49,751 bases of DNA, from NCBI GenBank assembly GCA_900551235.1, contig URUU01000010.1:1-49751 (forward strand), given 5' to 3'. This document shows, piece by piece, positions 32,436 through 41,888 of the stretch. Numbering within the stretch: the first letter of the stretch is position 1; the number at the start of each line of letters is the position of its first letter. Under the pieces are notes generated by a model. It did not search any database. It was not told the DNA's origin and worked only from the letters and a program-made list of their open reading frames with translations. Origin of the DNA: an uncultured Lachnospiraceae bacterium. Lineage in GTDB: Bacteria; Bacillota; Clostridia; Lachnospirales; Lachnospiraceae. The translations under genes and the position numbers were made by a program.

Positions 32436-35400
32436 TTATCCCTGGCTTTCCCCAATCTCGTTTACGTCTTTTTTTGTTATCATCTGTTTTACGTTTCCAT
32501 TCCAGGTATAGCGGATGACAGTCACAAATTTTGCGTTTTCCGGCCGCACAAGCTGATAAATAGCAAGTGCCGGAACCGTCTCGTAATCACCCCACAGAAT
32601 CTGAGAATTGATCATAAAGTTAAAATCAAATTCTACCATCAGACGGAACATATCACGGATGTTCATCTCATCCACCCCGGCAAAGGCCTCATCAAGAGAA
32701 ATCAGTCTTGGAGCATCCGATCTTGCTCCTGCATATTTTGCAACAACGGCTGAGAAAAGCGGAACATACATCGCCATCGCTTTCTCACCGCCGCTGAAGG
32801 TGAAAAATACCCTGTCTGTCAGTTCTCTCTTTTTCTCTCCGGTCTTCTGACATTCCAGTTGAAATTCAAACCATTTGCGGTAATCCAGCACTTCCCGCAT
32901 GATCGCATGGAAAGACTGCATATTTGCCGTCTCATCTGCTTCTTTTCTTGCCTCTGCGATCTTGGAACGGAAATGTCCGGATAACTGTTCGATCTCTTCC
33001 GGCCGCATGATCTCGGCATCTTTCTGAAGCAGATCGACCAGTGCTTTTGTATCCAGTTGTTCTTCCTTATCTGCCCGTTTATTTTTCCAGCGAAGGCTCA
33101 GTTTCAGTCCGCTTGATGTTTTCATGGATTCCATCAGGTCATTCATCTTTTCCACCCAGCGTTTGCTTGCCTGGATTCTTGCACGAATCTTTTTACCGAC
33201 TGTATTTGCCAGAATATCCTCAAAAAGTTCTTTATCTTTATCGCGGATGAGCTGGCTCTGGATTCTTTCGTTTTCCTCCAGTATGGAAATCAGTTCTTTG
33301 AACTTCACAGCCGTTCCATGGTATTTTGCAGAAATATCGATACGTTTCATGCCCATTTCCAGGAACGAAGTCTGATCATCCAGCTCCTGAAACAGTGTCT
33401 TTAATGTCATTTGATATTCCAGCAGATAACCTCTGTTTTTATGGTATTCTGCCTGAAGCTTTCCAAGGAGATCACTTTGTTTGTCACTGCCGAATTTTCC
33501 TGCAAACTGACTGCATACTTTTGCCGCTTCTTTTTCGGTCACTTTCTCCAATGTGGAAAGATCCATCACATAACCCAGCATATATTCCTGCTCGAAGGCC
33601 TTTGCAAGCCATTCTTTTTTATTCTGGAGTTTTTCGGCTGTTTTCTGATTTTCTGCTCTCTTTTCTTCCAGTGTTTTGTACTCACTCTCCAGCTCGCCCC
33701 TCTTCCTTGCGGAAGCTTCTTTTTCCTGCGGCAGAATACTTAAACGCTCAATACAGTAATCAAGCCTTTCTTTGATCTTCTCGTAATCTGTGAGCTTTAG
33801 CTGCTCGCCAACAGCAGTAAGTTCTGCTTCTTTTTGTTTCTGCTGCGTGATACTCCTGCCAAGTTCATAGCGGATGTCATCCAGATCCTGCTCGATCTCT
33901 TCCAGATAAAGCTCCTGACTCTTTTTATATTGCAGCGTATTGATATAGTCTTTGTGGCAGATCTGCAGATTACTCAGACATTCCGTATATTCTTTCAGGG
34001 CTCCCTGCACTTCCTCAAATAAATCCAGTCTTGCTTTCAGATAGCATTTCTGGCAGGTCTCCTGTACTCTCAGGCGTACTTCATCCAGTTTCTTTCTCTC
34101 TGCCTCAACACGCTGTTTCTGCTGCTGTATTTTTTCATTCAGAGTTTTCAGTTTCTCTTCCTGATTTTCATAATCTTTTGCCGCAATTTTCAAATCATGG
34201 TCTTTTGGAAATGCATTCCACTCTTCTTCCAGTTTTTTCAGTCTGCCCTGGATTTCTGCAATCTTCTCTTTTTCTGTTTCAATCTCTTTTCGCTTTTCTT
34301 CTGCAAGCTGCTGTAACTCTGTAATTTTATCCAGACGATACTGTTCTCTTGTTGCCAGGCCGATAAAGCAAGGTGTGTACTGTTTTGTTACCGTGCCTTC
34401 CAGGACTCCAATCCTGTAATTTCCATTCTCATCAATCCAGGTTGCTGCCTGATCGGATTTCCCTGCACTGATTGCTGACAAAACACTCGATACATTCTGG
34501 TATAAGAACATATCATTATCCGGATTGTCGATATCCAGCCATTCCATAAGATTGTTTTTAGCATATTCTGCATCGGTAAATAAATAGCGGTCGCAGCATC
34601 CTTCTTCTGTTTGAAGTACCTGATCTCGATATTGCGATGCAATGATCAGTGCATCCAGGATTCCCATGTTCAGAAGTGCTTCTTCCAGTCTGGCGGACTT
34701 TTCTCTGTCAAGTTTCCGGTCAAAATCAACAATTTTATAAAACGGCACGTATGGGATCTGCATTTCATCAAGACGTTTTCTGTTTTTTATGACTGCCGCA
34801 TCTTTTTCCGGCTCCGGTTCTTTCTGATCCTGCCACTGTTTTAACTCTTTGCTGATCGCATCGTATTCTTTTTGCAGTTCTCCAAGTTTCCAGTTTCTCT
34901 GTGTTTTTTTTGCTGATAAGGCTTCCCTTCGCTCATCATACGCTCTTTTGTTCAGATTTCGGATTGCCCAGTAATCGCTGTCAGAATGATAACTTTCGAT
35001 TCTTCTTGCCATCTCCTGCAATGCTTCCGCATCCGGATGCAGTTCTTCATTTTGCTGATTCCATTTACAGATCTGCTCGATCAGTTCCTGGCGGATCTCG
35101 TGCAGCTGATTTTCGTACTGCAAAAGTTCACGCTCTGCCTTGTTTCTTTCATTCTGATATTCATCCAGCTCCTGAAGGAAACTGCTGTAACGCTCTTGAA
35201 CTGCCTTTTCTTCCTGAAGCAGACTCTTTCCACATTCTACTTTCTCCGTATAATCTTTCAGCAGTTTGCGGTGTGCATCAAAAGAATATTCTTCTTCCCT
35301 TTTTTCCAGCAGTTCTTCCTTCAGAAAAGCAAAATCATCAAATGGAACCCCCTCCATATCGGCTTCCATTTCCTCCAGATATTCTTCGATCTCAGACCAT

Positions 35401-36545
35401 TTTTCCTCTTTCTTTTCTTCCTGCTTTTTCAGAACTTCTTCCGTATCCAGCCGTTTCTCATTTTTTACCTGCTCCTGCTGCCGTTTGTCTGAAATGACTT
35501 TTTTCAGTTCAATAATCTCACGGCTTACTTTCATTTCCTGCTCTTTTAATTTTGCCGCATCATTATCTGCCAGAGATGCCCGCTCTTCCTGAAGTACTTT
35601 TTCTTCTCTCGCAAGACTTTCATAACGTTCTTTTTCCTGCTGATGTGCAGCATCATTTGCAGCAAGATTTTCTTCAATCTGAAGCATTTTTTCTTTCACC
35701 TGCCGACAGTCTTTTTCGGCTTTTGTATACAGAAGTGCTTTGTCGTACAGGACGATCTCATTATACTGATCGTATACTTTCTCAATCTGCCTGATTGCAG
35801 AAATACTCTCCTTTAATGTATCCAGACTTGTTTTCATGCCGTCCATATTTTCGATGGCTTCTGACATCGGGCGAAGATCATCCTCCGACAAAGTCTGAAG
35901 AGAACTGCTTAAAATCTCATTGATCACCGTTGGTTTGAAATCTTTTGACAGTTTTGGTGTTCGAAGCTGGATCAGAAGATTTAACAGCTCTTTATATTCT
36001 TCCTGTGTCTCAAATCCAAACAGAAGTTTGTTCACACACTGAGCATATTCACTCTGTGTTTCCATCACTTTTCCGCCTTCTCCGATACGGTTTCTCAGCT
36101 CCCGCATCGTGCAGGTGATCTTGCTTTTTTCTTCTTTATAAAGATAAATATCCTTGCCAACCCGTCTGCCATCTGTGATACAGAAATACCAGGAATCCAT
36201 TTTTTTATTTCTTCTGGCACGCATACCGATCCCCAGTGTTACGTATTCTTCACTCTCTTTTCGTTTGAGTTCCATATAGAGATAGCCGGTCCGCTCATCC
36301 CGTCCGTCCCCTTCTTCGAGAAGATAATTCTCCATTTTTCTAGCTTTTGATCCAAACGGATCCAGACGCTCCGGACGCATATTTCCATCCAGAAGTAATG
36401 GGATAAAGCTCTGCATCGTTACGGATTTTCCGGAACCGTTCGCTCCGCGAAGCAGCATCCTTCCATCCAGAAAATAAAACTCTTCTTCATCATAGTACCA
36501 GAAATCAATCAATCCTACTCTGTGTATCTGCCATTTACTGTTCAT
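32436..36545 (-). CDS. jetC: Wadjet type II SMC-like ATPase JetC (TIGR02680 family)
   Basis: A 1369-residue MukB/SMC-like ATPase. Walker A GANGSGKS is at about 34-41 (MLLRGANGSGKSVTMQSFIPLLLDG split across the head). Two long coiled coils (about 260-600 and 720-1100) flank a hinge-like segment, and the ABC signature FSGGEKAMA and Walker B LISLDEAFAGVDE are near the C-terminus. It forms the motor with JetA (kleisin) and JetB, recognising circular plasmid DNA by loop extrusion. The start at 36545 has GGAGG 5 nt upstream and overlaps the jetB stop by 11 bp. Intact: all ATPase motifs present. Confidence 0.93.
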   Translation of the reverse strand: MNSKWQIHRVGLIDFWYYDEEEFYFLDGRMLLRGANGSGKSVTMQSFIPLLLDGNMRPERLDPFGSKARKMENYLLEEGDGRDERTGYLYMELKRKESEEYVTLGIGMRARRNKKMDSWYFCITDGRRVGKDIYLYKEEKSKITCTMRELRNRIGEGGKVMETQSEYAQCVNKLLFGFETQEEYKELLNLLIQLRTPKLSKDFKPTVINEILSSSLQTLSEDDLRPMSEAIENMDGMKTSLDTLKESISAIRQIEKVYDQYNEIVLYDKALLYTKAEKDCRQVKEKMLQIEENLAANDAAHQQEKERYESLAREEKVLQEERASLADNDAAKLKEQEMKVSREIIELKKVISDKRQQEQVKNEKRLDTEEVLKKQEEKKEEKWSEIEEYLEEMEADMEGVPFDDFAFLKEELLEKREEEYSFDAHRKLLKDYTEKVECGKSLLQEEKAVQERYSSFLQELDEYQNERNKAERELLQYENQLHEIRQELIEQICKWNQQNEELHPDAEALQEMARRIESYHSDSDYWAIRNLNKRAYDERREALSAKKTQRNWKLGELQKEYDAISKELKQWQDQKEPEPEKDAAVIKNRKRLDEMQIPYVPFYKIVDFDRKLDREKSARLEEALLNMGILDALIIASQYRDQVLQTEEGCCDRYLFTDAEYAKNNLMEWLDIDNPDNDMFLYQNVSSVLSAISAGKSDQAATWIDENGNYRIGVLEGTVTKQYTPCFIGLATREQYRLDKITELQQLAEEKRKEIETEKEKIAEIQGRLKKLEEEWNAFPKDHDLKIAAKDYENQEEKLKTLNEKIQQQKQRVEAERKKLDEVRLRVQETCQKCYLKARLDLFEEVQGALKEYTECLSNLQICHKDYINTLQYKKSQELYLEEIEQDLDDIRYELGRSITQQKQKEAELTAVGEQLKLTDYEKIKERLDYCIERLSILPQEKEASARKRGELESEYKTLEEKRAENQKTAEKLQNKKEWLAKAFEQEYMLGYVMDLSTLEKVTEKEAAKVCSQFAGKFGSDKQSDLLGKLQAEYHKNRGYLLEYQMTLKTLFQELDDQTSFLEMGMKRIDISAKYHGTAVKFKELISILEENERIQSQLIRDKDKELFEDILANTVGKKIRARIQASKRWVEKMNDLMESMKTSSGLKLSLRWKNKRADKEEQLDTKALVDLLQKDAEIMRPEEIEQLSGHFRSKIAEARKEADETANMQSFHAIMREVLDYRKWFEFQLECQKTGEKKRELTDRVFFTFSGGEKAMAMYVPLFSAVVAKYAGARSDAPRLISLDEAFAGVDEMNIRDMFRLMVEFDFNFMINSQILWGDYETVPALAIYQLVRPENAKFVTVIRYTWNGNVKQMITKKDVNEIGESQG

Positions 36546-37674
36546 CACTGCCTCCATTTTCCAGAAATTCTTCTGGATACTTTCCAATCACTTTTCCGAT
36601 TGCCGGACTGAGCCAGATATCTTTTTCTTCCCGGATCAGTCCCAGTTCCAGCATATAATTCTTCACATTCTCGCAAAATTCTCCTGTTGTCATTTCACGA
36701 TAAGTCTTGATAAATCCTTTTCCATAAAGTTCTTTGCAGGACTCCAGAATCCCGGCAAACATTTCACGCGGAATCCAGATGCTCTCATCCACTGCCGGCA
36801 CGATCGCTCCTTCTTCTATCTTCTCACAGATCAATCCGTTCACAAGAAGCACCACATCCGACAGCGTATTTTCTTCCGGGAAACACCGCCCCATGCGGCA
36901 GTCCTCGGAAAGTATCAGAAAGGCACTGGTGCGGTGCACATGCAGTTCACAGTCCAGATATTCTTCCAGTTCACCCTGAACCATATTTCTCTGATTTCGA
37001 ATATAGGCAAAATCTTCTTCATTCTGCTCATTTTTATACATTCCCATCGTCATAAGAAGCTGCCGGTAAACTCTCTGTCTCCGTACGATCCCGCGGTCTT
37101 CATTGACATCGATCCACTCTTCCTTTTCAAAATCCTCCGGCTTCGTATACCCCATGATATCCTGCGTAAAATTCCGCATAAAATAGCGGGATGCCCCGGT
37201 ATTTTCGTAGAGTACCTCATTGCTTCCGTCTTTTGCAAAGCTCTCTTCACTTCCGTCATCCACATCAAGAATGCCGACATTCACACAATATTTCAGCACT
37301 TTGATCAGATGTCTGCGGTATTGATAAACCGTCCAGTCAATCTGCTCTTCCTGATACTGTCCTTGTATATATTCTGTCAGTTCTGATAATACAAACTGCT
37401 CCATCGCCTCTTTTTCCTCGAGAAACATCAGAACCATACAAAAAAATACATACTCGATTTTATCGGTAAATTCCAGGATTCCCATCCAATTCTCCGGCTT
37501 TGCCGGCATTTTTTCTACTTTGATCAGGTAAGGATTCACGACGATATGATAACCGAGCTTTTCCATCAAAAACTTTTTAATCTTCGGTGCTTCCTCTTTC
37601 ATCCGATAATAAAGCTCCCGGTCCCTGCTTTTTAAAATCCATCTTCTTCCCAGTAATATTTCTAACGCATTCAT
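36535..37674 (-). CDS. jetB: Wadjet type II subunit JetB (DUF2398, TIGR02678 family)
   Basis: A 379-residue protein with the DUF2398 pattern: the early RRWILKSRDRELYYRMKE, the central RFFMRNF-like SRYFMRNFTQDI, and HRTSAFLILSEDC, followed by a C-terminal winged-helix-like part (MLELGLIREEKDIWLSPAIGKVIGKYPEEF). It is the KITE-like accessory subunit that binds the JetA kleisin and the JetC head. Its start overlaps jetA by 4 bp and its end overlaps jetC by 11 bp, consistent with stoichiometric co-translation. Confidence 0.88.
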   Translation of the reverse strand: MNALEILLGRRWILKSRDRELYYRMKEEAPKIKKFLMEKLGYHIVVNPYLIKVEKMPAKPENWMGILEFTDKIEYVFFCMVLMFLEEKEAMEQFVLSELTEYIQGQYQEEQIDWTVYQYRRHLIKVLKYCVNVGILDVDDGSEESFAKDGSNEVLYENTGASRYFMRNFTQDIMGYTKPEDFEKEEWIDVNEDRGIVRRQRVYRQLLMTMGMYKNEQNEEDFAYIRNQRNMVQGELEEYLDCELHVHRTSAFLILSEDCRMGRCFPEENTLSDVVLLVNGLICEKIEEGAIVPAVDESIWIPREMFAGILESCKELYGKGFIKTYREMTTGEFCENVKNYMLELGLIREEKDIWLSPAIGKVIGKYPEEFLENGGSDEQ

Positions 37675-39155
37675 TCTTTTTCCTCAAACCGGATCGTATA
37701 TGCCGGCATCTGTAAAATCCCGTCTTTTGCATGCAGCATGCAGATTTCTTTCGTATCTGCATTTTCGATATAGTAAATTTCACCGCTCTCTGTTTTTCCC
37801 CGAAAATGCTTATTCTCCAGTGCCTTTGAAAGCCACAGCAGAAAAACGTCTCTTACATGCGGCTCGATCTCCGGCAGTTCTGCAAACGAGATTTTTCCAT
37901 CCTTAATATAACTGCGAAGCAGTTTCTGCTCTTCCGCCTGTCTGCGGATCATCTCCAGACGTATCGCTTCTTTTTCTTTGCTGCGGTCTACAATGCCGCT
38001 TCGTTTTGCCTTCTCTTTGTAGGTTCTTATACGCGGAAGCACCGTTACCACATGCGGATCTTCTTCAAAAACACCGCTGTTGATACTCTCCGTCTTTCGC
38101 CCGGAAAGCCCCTTCAGATGCAGTGGTTTTTCCATACCGAAAACAGACGCGGCAAGCCTGTGTGCCTCATAAATGTCTTCACATTTTGAGAACATCACCG
38201 CCAGCTTATAATATTCCTCCCGTCTGTTAGAACCGCTGTTGCTCAGTTCGCTGATCCTTGCCGCATATCTCGTGATCTTTCTTATGATCTCATTTGTCGT
38301 ATCAAAAACACGCGCAACTTCCGACTGCTGACCATCCGCAGAAGTAAACCATTCTTTCAGGCTCTGCCAGCGTCCCATCACCTTATCCAGAATCATTTCT
38401 TTTGTCAGTTCTATATCGATCTGCGGAATCGAGGTTTCGTATTCTGCTTCCTTTTCCAGTATAACAGCTATCTGATCTTCCTCTGTATTTTTCAGATACT
38501 GTTCGATTGCCGCCGCATTGACCTGCAAACTTCTTACAAAACTTCGCAGATATTCAATCAGACGGTCTTTAAAAATCAGAAATTCCTGCGTTTTCATCAT
38601 CTGCTCCGCTTTCACACTGTTCAGCTCACGCATATAATCCTGATAATTCTGATTCAGGCGGATGAAATCGCTGCCCAGATCATTCCACCAACTGTAGATC
38701 TTTTCCGGTTCTTCCGTTTGCATTTGCGGAATTTTTTCCAGATTCATACGGATCCGCTCCAGAAGTGTCGGCTCCAGGGAAGAACTTTCGATAAACAGAT
38801 TTTCTACCCGGATCACCATTCGCTCAATCTCTACCGTTGCTTTCGATAACTGATAGCGAAATTTTTTATTTTTGAATTCTTCAATCGTGGTCACTCTTCT
38901 GGTATCCTGCGTGGTGATCAGATTCCCCCAGACGGTCAGTGCCGTAAGATCCTGCTGGCACTGCTCCGGCGTATAATCCTGAAAATATGGATCTTCCTTT
39001 AATTCCTCATAAACCTCTTCCTGATAGATCCAGTATTTCAGCTTTTCATAATTCAAATAAAAAAGCCGGATGATCGGGCGGTATCTGTCCGTATTATCTA
39101 CATTCAGATATTTCGCCTCCAACATCGGCTTTTTCAAAGTCTCATTTATTCTCAT
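37671..39155 (-). CDS. jetA: Wadjet type II kleisin-like subunit JetA (DUF2397, TIGR02677 family)
   Basis: A 494-residue DUF2397 protein, first in the operon. It has the N-terminal helical domain (NVDNTDRYRPIIRLFYLNYEKLKYWIYQEEVYEEL), the long helical middle with SWWNDLGSDFIRLNQNYQDYMRELNS, and the C-terminal FLLWLSKALENKHFRGKTESGEIYYI. JetA acts as the kleisin linking the JetC heads. A promoter lies at 39245-39273. Type II assignment rests on the four-gene set TIGR02677-TIGR02680, all present and in order. Confidence 0.88.
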   Translation of the reverse strand: MRINETLKKPMLEAKYLNVDNTDRYRPIIRLFYLNYEKLKYWIYQEEVYEELKEDPYFQDYTPEQCQQDLTALTVWGNLITTQDTRRVTTIEEFKNKKFRYQLSKATVEIERMVIRVENLFIESSSLEPTLLERIRMNLEKIPQMQTEEPEKIYSWWNDLGSDFIRLNQNYQDYMRELNSVKAEQMMKTQEFLIFKDRLIEYLRSFVRSLQVNAAAIEQYLKNTEEDQIAVILEKEAEYETSIPQIDIELTKEMILDKVMGRWQSLKEWFTSADGQQSEVARVFDTTNEIIRKITRYAARISELSNSGSNRREEYYKLAVMFSKCEDIYEAHRLAASVFGMEKPLHLKGLSGRKTESINSGVFEEDPHVVTVLPRIRTYKEKAKRSGIVDRSKEKEAIRLEMIRRQAEEQKLLRSYIKDGKISFAELPEIEPHVRDVFLLWLSKALENKHFRGKTESGEIYYIENADTKEICMLHAKDGILQMPAYTIRFEEKE

Positions 39156-39244
39156 GATGTCTGCTGTCCTCTTTTATTTATTATGATGTGATGTCAGATT
39201 CCATAGGATGCATTCCAAGGCATCATTTATTCTAAACTATAAGT
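39156..39244. other. Leader of the Wadjet operon
   Basis: About 85 nt between the expected transcription start and jetA. It contains a quasi-palindromic GGATGCATTCC and repeats of GATGYC; I recognise no riboswitch. A Shine-Dalgarno-like GAGGAC lies before the jetA ATG. Confidence 0.3.
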
Positions 39245-39273
39245 ATCGTATCATAAGACAGATTGCATCACAA
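39245..39273 (-). promoter_or_regulatory. Putative promoter of the Wadjet operon
   Basis: Minus strand: TTGTGA (39273-39268), 17 bp, TACGAT (39250-39245) preceded by a TGA extended -10 context. It lies 9 bp beyond the nhaC-like stop. Moderate match, but correctly placed. Confidence 0.5.
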
Positions 39274-39281
39274 GAGATTTT

Positions 39282-40604
39282 TTACTTTTTCCTTAGAATT
39301 GTGATCACGGAACTGACAAGCAGCAGCATCGGATAAAACAGTTTCGGCATGATCTGAAAAGCAGAAAGTTCTCCGCCAAGCTCGTTGACCGCTGAAATCG
39401 CCACCAGCATCTGTGCTCCATACGGGATAATGCCCTGAAAAATACAGGAAAACGTATCCAGGATCGAGGCTGCTTTTCTTGGTGTAATGCCGTACTCCTG
39501 TGCCATTTCTTTTGCGATCGGATTTGCCATAACGATCGCCACTGTGTTGTTTGCCGTCGCAATGTCCATCGTGCCGACCAGAAGTCCCATACCAAGCTGA
39601 CCGCCGCGTTTCCCTCGAAAAATCCGATGAATCCAGCCAAGCATGGCATCAAAACCGCCGTATTCGCGGATCAGGGCACACATTGCCGCCACCAGAATCG
39701 CAACCATACAAGTCTCAAACATTCCGGAAACGCCGGTTCCCATATTTGCAAGAAGCTCGACCGATGCGATATGTCCTCCGAGCAGCATGATAAACGCCCC
39801 GGAGACAATCCCGATCAGAAGCACCACAAAAACGTTGATGCCGATCATTCCCCCAATCAGCACCAGCACATACGGAATCACCTGAACCAGATGATAAGAC
39901 TGGCTGACCTGCCCCTGTACTTCTGTCTGAAATGACAGAATCAGGATGAAAATCAGCGTTGCGACTGCTGCCGGAAATGCAATCCGGAAATTTTCCCGGA
40001 ACTTGTCCTTCATCTCACATCCCTGCCCGTTGCAGGCTGCGATCGTTGTATCGGAAATAAAAGAAAGATTATCACCAAACATCGCTCCTCCCATAACCGA
40101 TGCCACACAGAATGCCAGATCAAACCCTGACGCTCCGGAAACAGCCGATGCAATCGGCACCAGCAACGTGATCGTTCCAACCGACGTTCCCATTGCCACG
40201 GAAACAAAACAGGCTACCACAAACAAGACCGCAACCGAATATCTAGCCGGAATCAGCGACAGCATACAATATGCCACGCTCTCCGCACTGCTTCTTCCAA
40301 CAACTCCGACAAACGAACCTGCAGCCAGAAAAATCAGCAGCATGGTGATGATGTTTTTATCACCCACACCCCTGGCCATGATCTCCAGTTTCTGTTCAAA
40401 ATTAACTGCCCGGTTCTGCAGACAGGCAACGAGGATTGCCGCCAGAAAAGCAACTACGATCGGCACATTGTAAAATCCCATCGGTATTTTCATCACATAC
40501 TCAAATAAAATACCAAGTCCGAGATACAGCACAAGAAATACGCCGATTGGCAGTAAAGCGATCGCGTTTCCCTTTGCTTTTACATTTTTGTTTTCTTTCC
40601 CCAT
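39282..40604 (-). CDS. NhaC-family Na+/H+ antiporter
   Basis: A 440-residue polytopic transporter with about eleven to twelve membrane segments. The NhaC signature is GDNLSFISDTTIAACNGQGCEM, and the family's repeat-like MGTSVGTITLLVPIA and MANPIAKEMAQEYG segments are present. It would exchange Na+ for H+, or amino-acid-type substrates in some branches (for example malate/lactate exchangers). GGAAGG lies about 6 nt before the ATG. No partner genes are adjacent and it is not obviously co-transcribed with Wadjet. Confidence 0.88.
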   Translation of the reverse strand: MGKENKNVKAKGNAIALLPIGVFLVLYLGLGILFEYVMKIPMGFYNVPIVVAFLAAILVACLQNRAVNFEQKLEIMARGVGDKNIITMLLIFLAAGSFVGVVGRSSAESVAYCMLSLIPARYSVAVLFVVACFVSVAMGTSVGTITLLVPIASAVSGASGFDLAFCVASVMGGAMFGDNLSFISDTTIAACNGQGCEMKDKFRENFRIAFPAAVATLIFILILSFQTEVQGQVSQSYHLVQVIPYVLVLIGGMIGINVFVVLLIGIVSGAFIMLLGGHIASVELLANMGTGVSGMFETCMVAILVAAMCALIREYGGFDAMLGWIHRIFRGKRGGQLGMGLLVGTMDIATANNTVAIVMANPIAKEMAQEYGITPRKAASILDTFSCIFQGIIPYGAQMLVAISAVNELGGELSAFQIMPKLFYPMLLLVSSVITILRKK

Positions 40605-40678
40605 TTTTTGCTTCCTTCCTATTTCTGTTCTTCCCTTTTTCTTGTTTCAAGCACTCCGAGAAGTTTTTTGTTTGCTGA

Positions 40679-41698
40679 CTATTTGTTTTTCCAGTAACTT
40701 TTCCCTAGTTCATTCGGAGTATATCCTCTGTTTTCTATCATTCGTGTATTGTTATGTGCATTCAGAACCAAACCAATCACTTCAGCCACTTGCCTTTCAT
40801 TTTCAAATTTCACACCTGATTCTGACATTTCATTTATCATAGCTGCCGGAACATTTCTATCATAACTGTTCGCCCATATCTTGACACACCATGCTATGGC
40901 TTTTTCATAGGTCATCTTCATTTTCTTTATAAGGAAAGATTTCAGTTCTCTATAAGCCAGAGAACTTTCTTCATACCCCAGCCTGGAAATTTCTTCTATC
41001 TGCCCTGCCGAAGGGATATAAAATGGTTTGTCCATTTGCTGATCGTGAAGATAGGAAAGCTCATTATCATCCATAATTGGAAAATATACAACCAATCCGA
41101 TGGCAGAATAGAGTGGATCTGTTTTTGGCCAGTGATCAAATCCCATCTGTTCCATAGGAAAAATACAGCATTCCACAAGATCAATCGGCATTTCCTCTAA
41201 CAAATCTGTCATTTCTTCTATACTGCTGCGTTTAACCCTCAAACGATATAATTCATATAGAATCTCCACCGGTGCAATTCCATAATAATTTGCAAAAAAC
41301 TGCACACATTCCATCAGCCATCCCTTTTTAAACTGCTCCGCTTTAAATGCTTCATCATCAATCTTTCGAAAAGTCTCTTTGATTTCTTCAAACACACAAA
41401 ACTTATCTGACGGATCCTCAAAACCTCCAAGCCAATAACGATATAACTGTATTCCATTCACGATATCCTTTATCGAAAGATCCTGTGGTGTCTGACAGGC
41501 TCTGCGCAGAAGATTCATCTGATCTTTTGTCAGACATACCATCCTTTCTCGAAGCACTTCTTCCGTACAAAAATATTCCAGAAGCTTATCTATCAACATA
41601 GCCTTCCGGAGACGTGAACAATTCTTCAGTTCAAAACTCCTGGCCCAATTAAGCAATTCTTCTTTTGTAAGTTCTTCCAGATGTTCTCTTAATAGCAT
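40679..41698 (-). CDS. Unrecognised 339-aa protein with SAP-like N-terminus
   Basis: I do not recognise the family. Residues 1-45 (LREHLEELTKEELLNWARSF, then KAMLIDKLLEYF) resemble a SAP/Rho-N-type helix-extension-helix that can bind nucleic acid. The rest is helical and acidic, with a C-terminal NNTRMIENRGYTPNELG motif that recalls proteins carrying a SEC-C zinc tail, but no CxCxSG tail is present. After the TAG the frame stays open another 19 codons to the next TAG, just before the nhaC ribosome site, so a shortened C-terminus is possible. AGGAGG lies 5 nt before the ATG. No signal peptide or membrane segment. Confidence 0.6.
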   Translation of the reverse strand: MLLREHLEELTKEELLNWARSFELKNCSRLRKAMLIDKLLEYFCTEEVLRERMVCLTKDQMNLLRRACQTPQDLSIKDIVNGIQLYRYWLGGFEDPSDKFCVFEEIKETFRKIDDEAFKAEQFKKGWLMECVQFFANYYGIAPVEILYELYRLRVKRSSIEEMTDLLEEMPIDLVECCIFPMEQMGFDHWPKTDPLYSAIGLVVYFPIMDDNELSYLHDQQMDKPFYIPSAGQIEEISRLGYEESSLAYRELKSFLIKKMKMTYEKAIAWCVKIWANSYDRNVPAAMINEMSESGVKFENERQVAEVIGLVLNAHNNTRMIENRGYTPNELGKSYWKNK

Positions 41699-41763
41699 AA
41701 TCTCCTCCTGTGTTACTGCATTTTCCTGACAGAATCGCTGTGCATACTCGCGGAGCGTTTATC

Positions 41764-41788
41764 TTAGCCGGATTATCACTCCGACTAA
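41764..41788 (-). promoter_or_regulatory. Hairpin in the leader of the 40679-41698 gene
   Basis: TTAGTCGGA pairs with TCCGGCTAA (9 bp, one wobble) around a 7-nt loop, 66 bp before the gene. No T-run follows in the direction of the gene. Confidence 0.4.
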
Positions 41789-41791
41789 AAT

Positions 41792-41863
41792 AAAAAATGT
41801 CCTGAACGCCATGAAAATGCTTTGTAGATATACTAGCATTTATCTCCATTCGGTTCAAGACAT
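41792..41863 (-). terminator. Compound terminator of the M23 surface-protein gene
   Basis: Outer arms ATGTCTTGAAC/GTTCAGGACAT (one mismatch) and inner arms AAATGCT/AGCATTT, then six Ts on the minus strand. It starts about 26 bp after the stop. Confidence 0.8.
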
Positions 41864-41888
41864 CTCTTATATAATTACGATCTGTTCT

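Noticed and set aside
32608..35794. Several plus-strand open frames of 80-200 codons
   Set aside because: All lie antisense to jetC, whose coiled-coil codon usage leaves the opposite strand free of stops. No initiation signals and no recognisable domains.
40679..41698. Calling this a SEC-C protein
   Set aside because: The C-terminal motif is reminiscent, but the defining CxCxSG zinc motif is absent in every frame downstream, so the name would not be supported.
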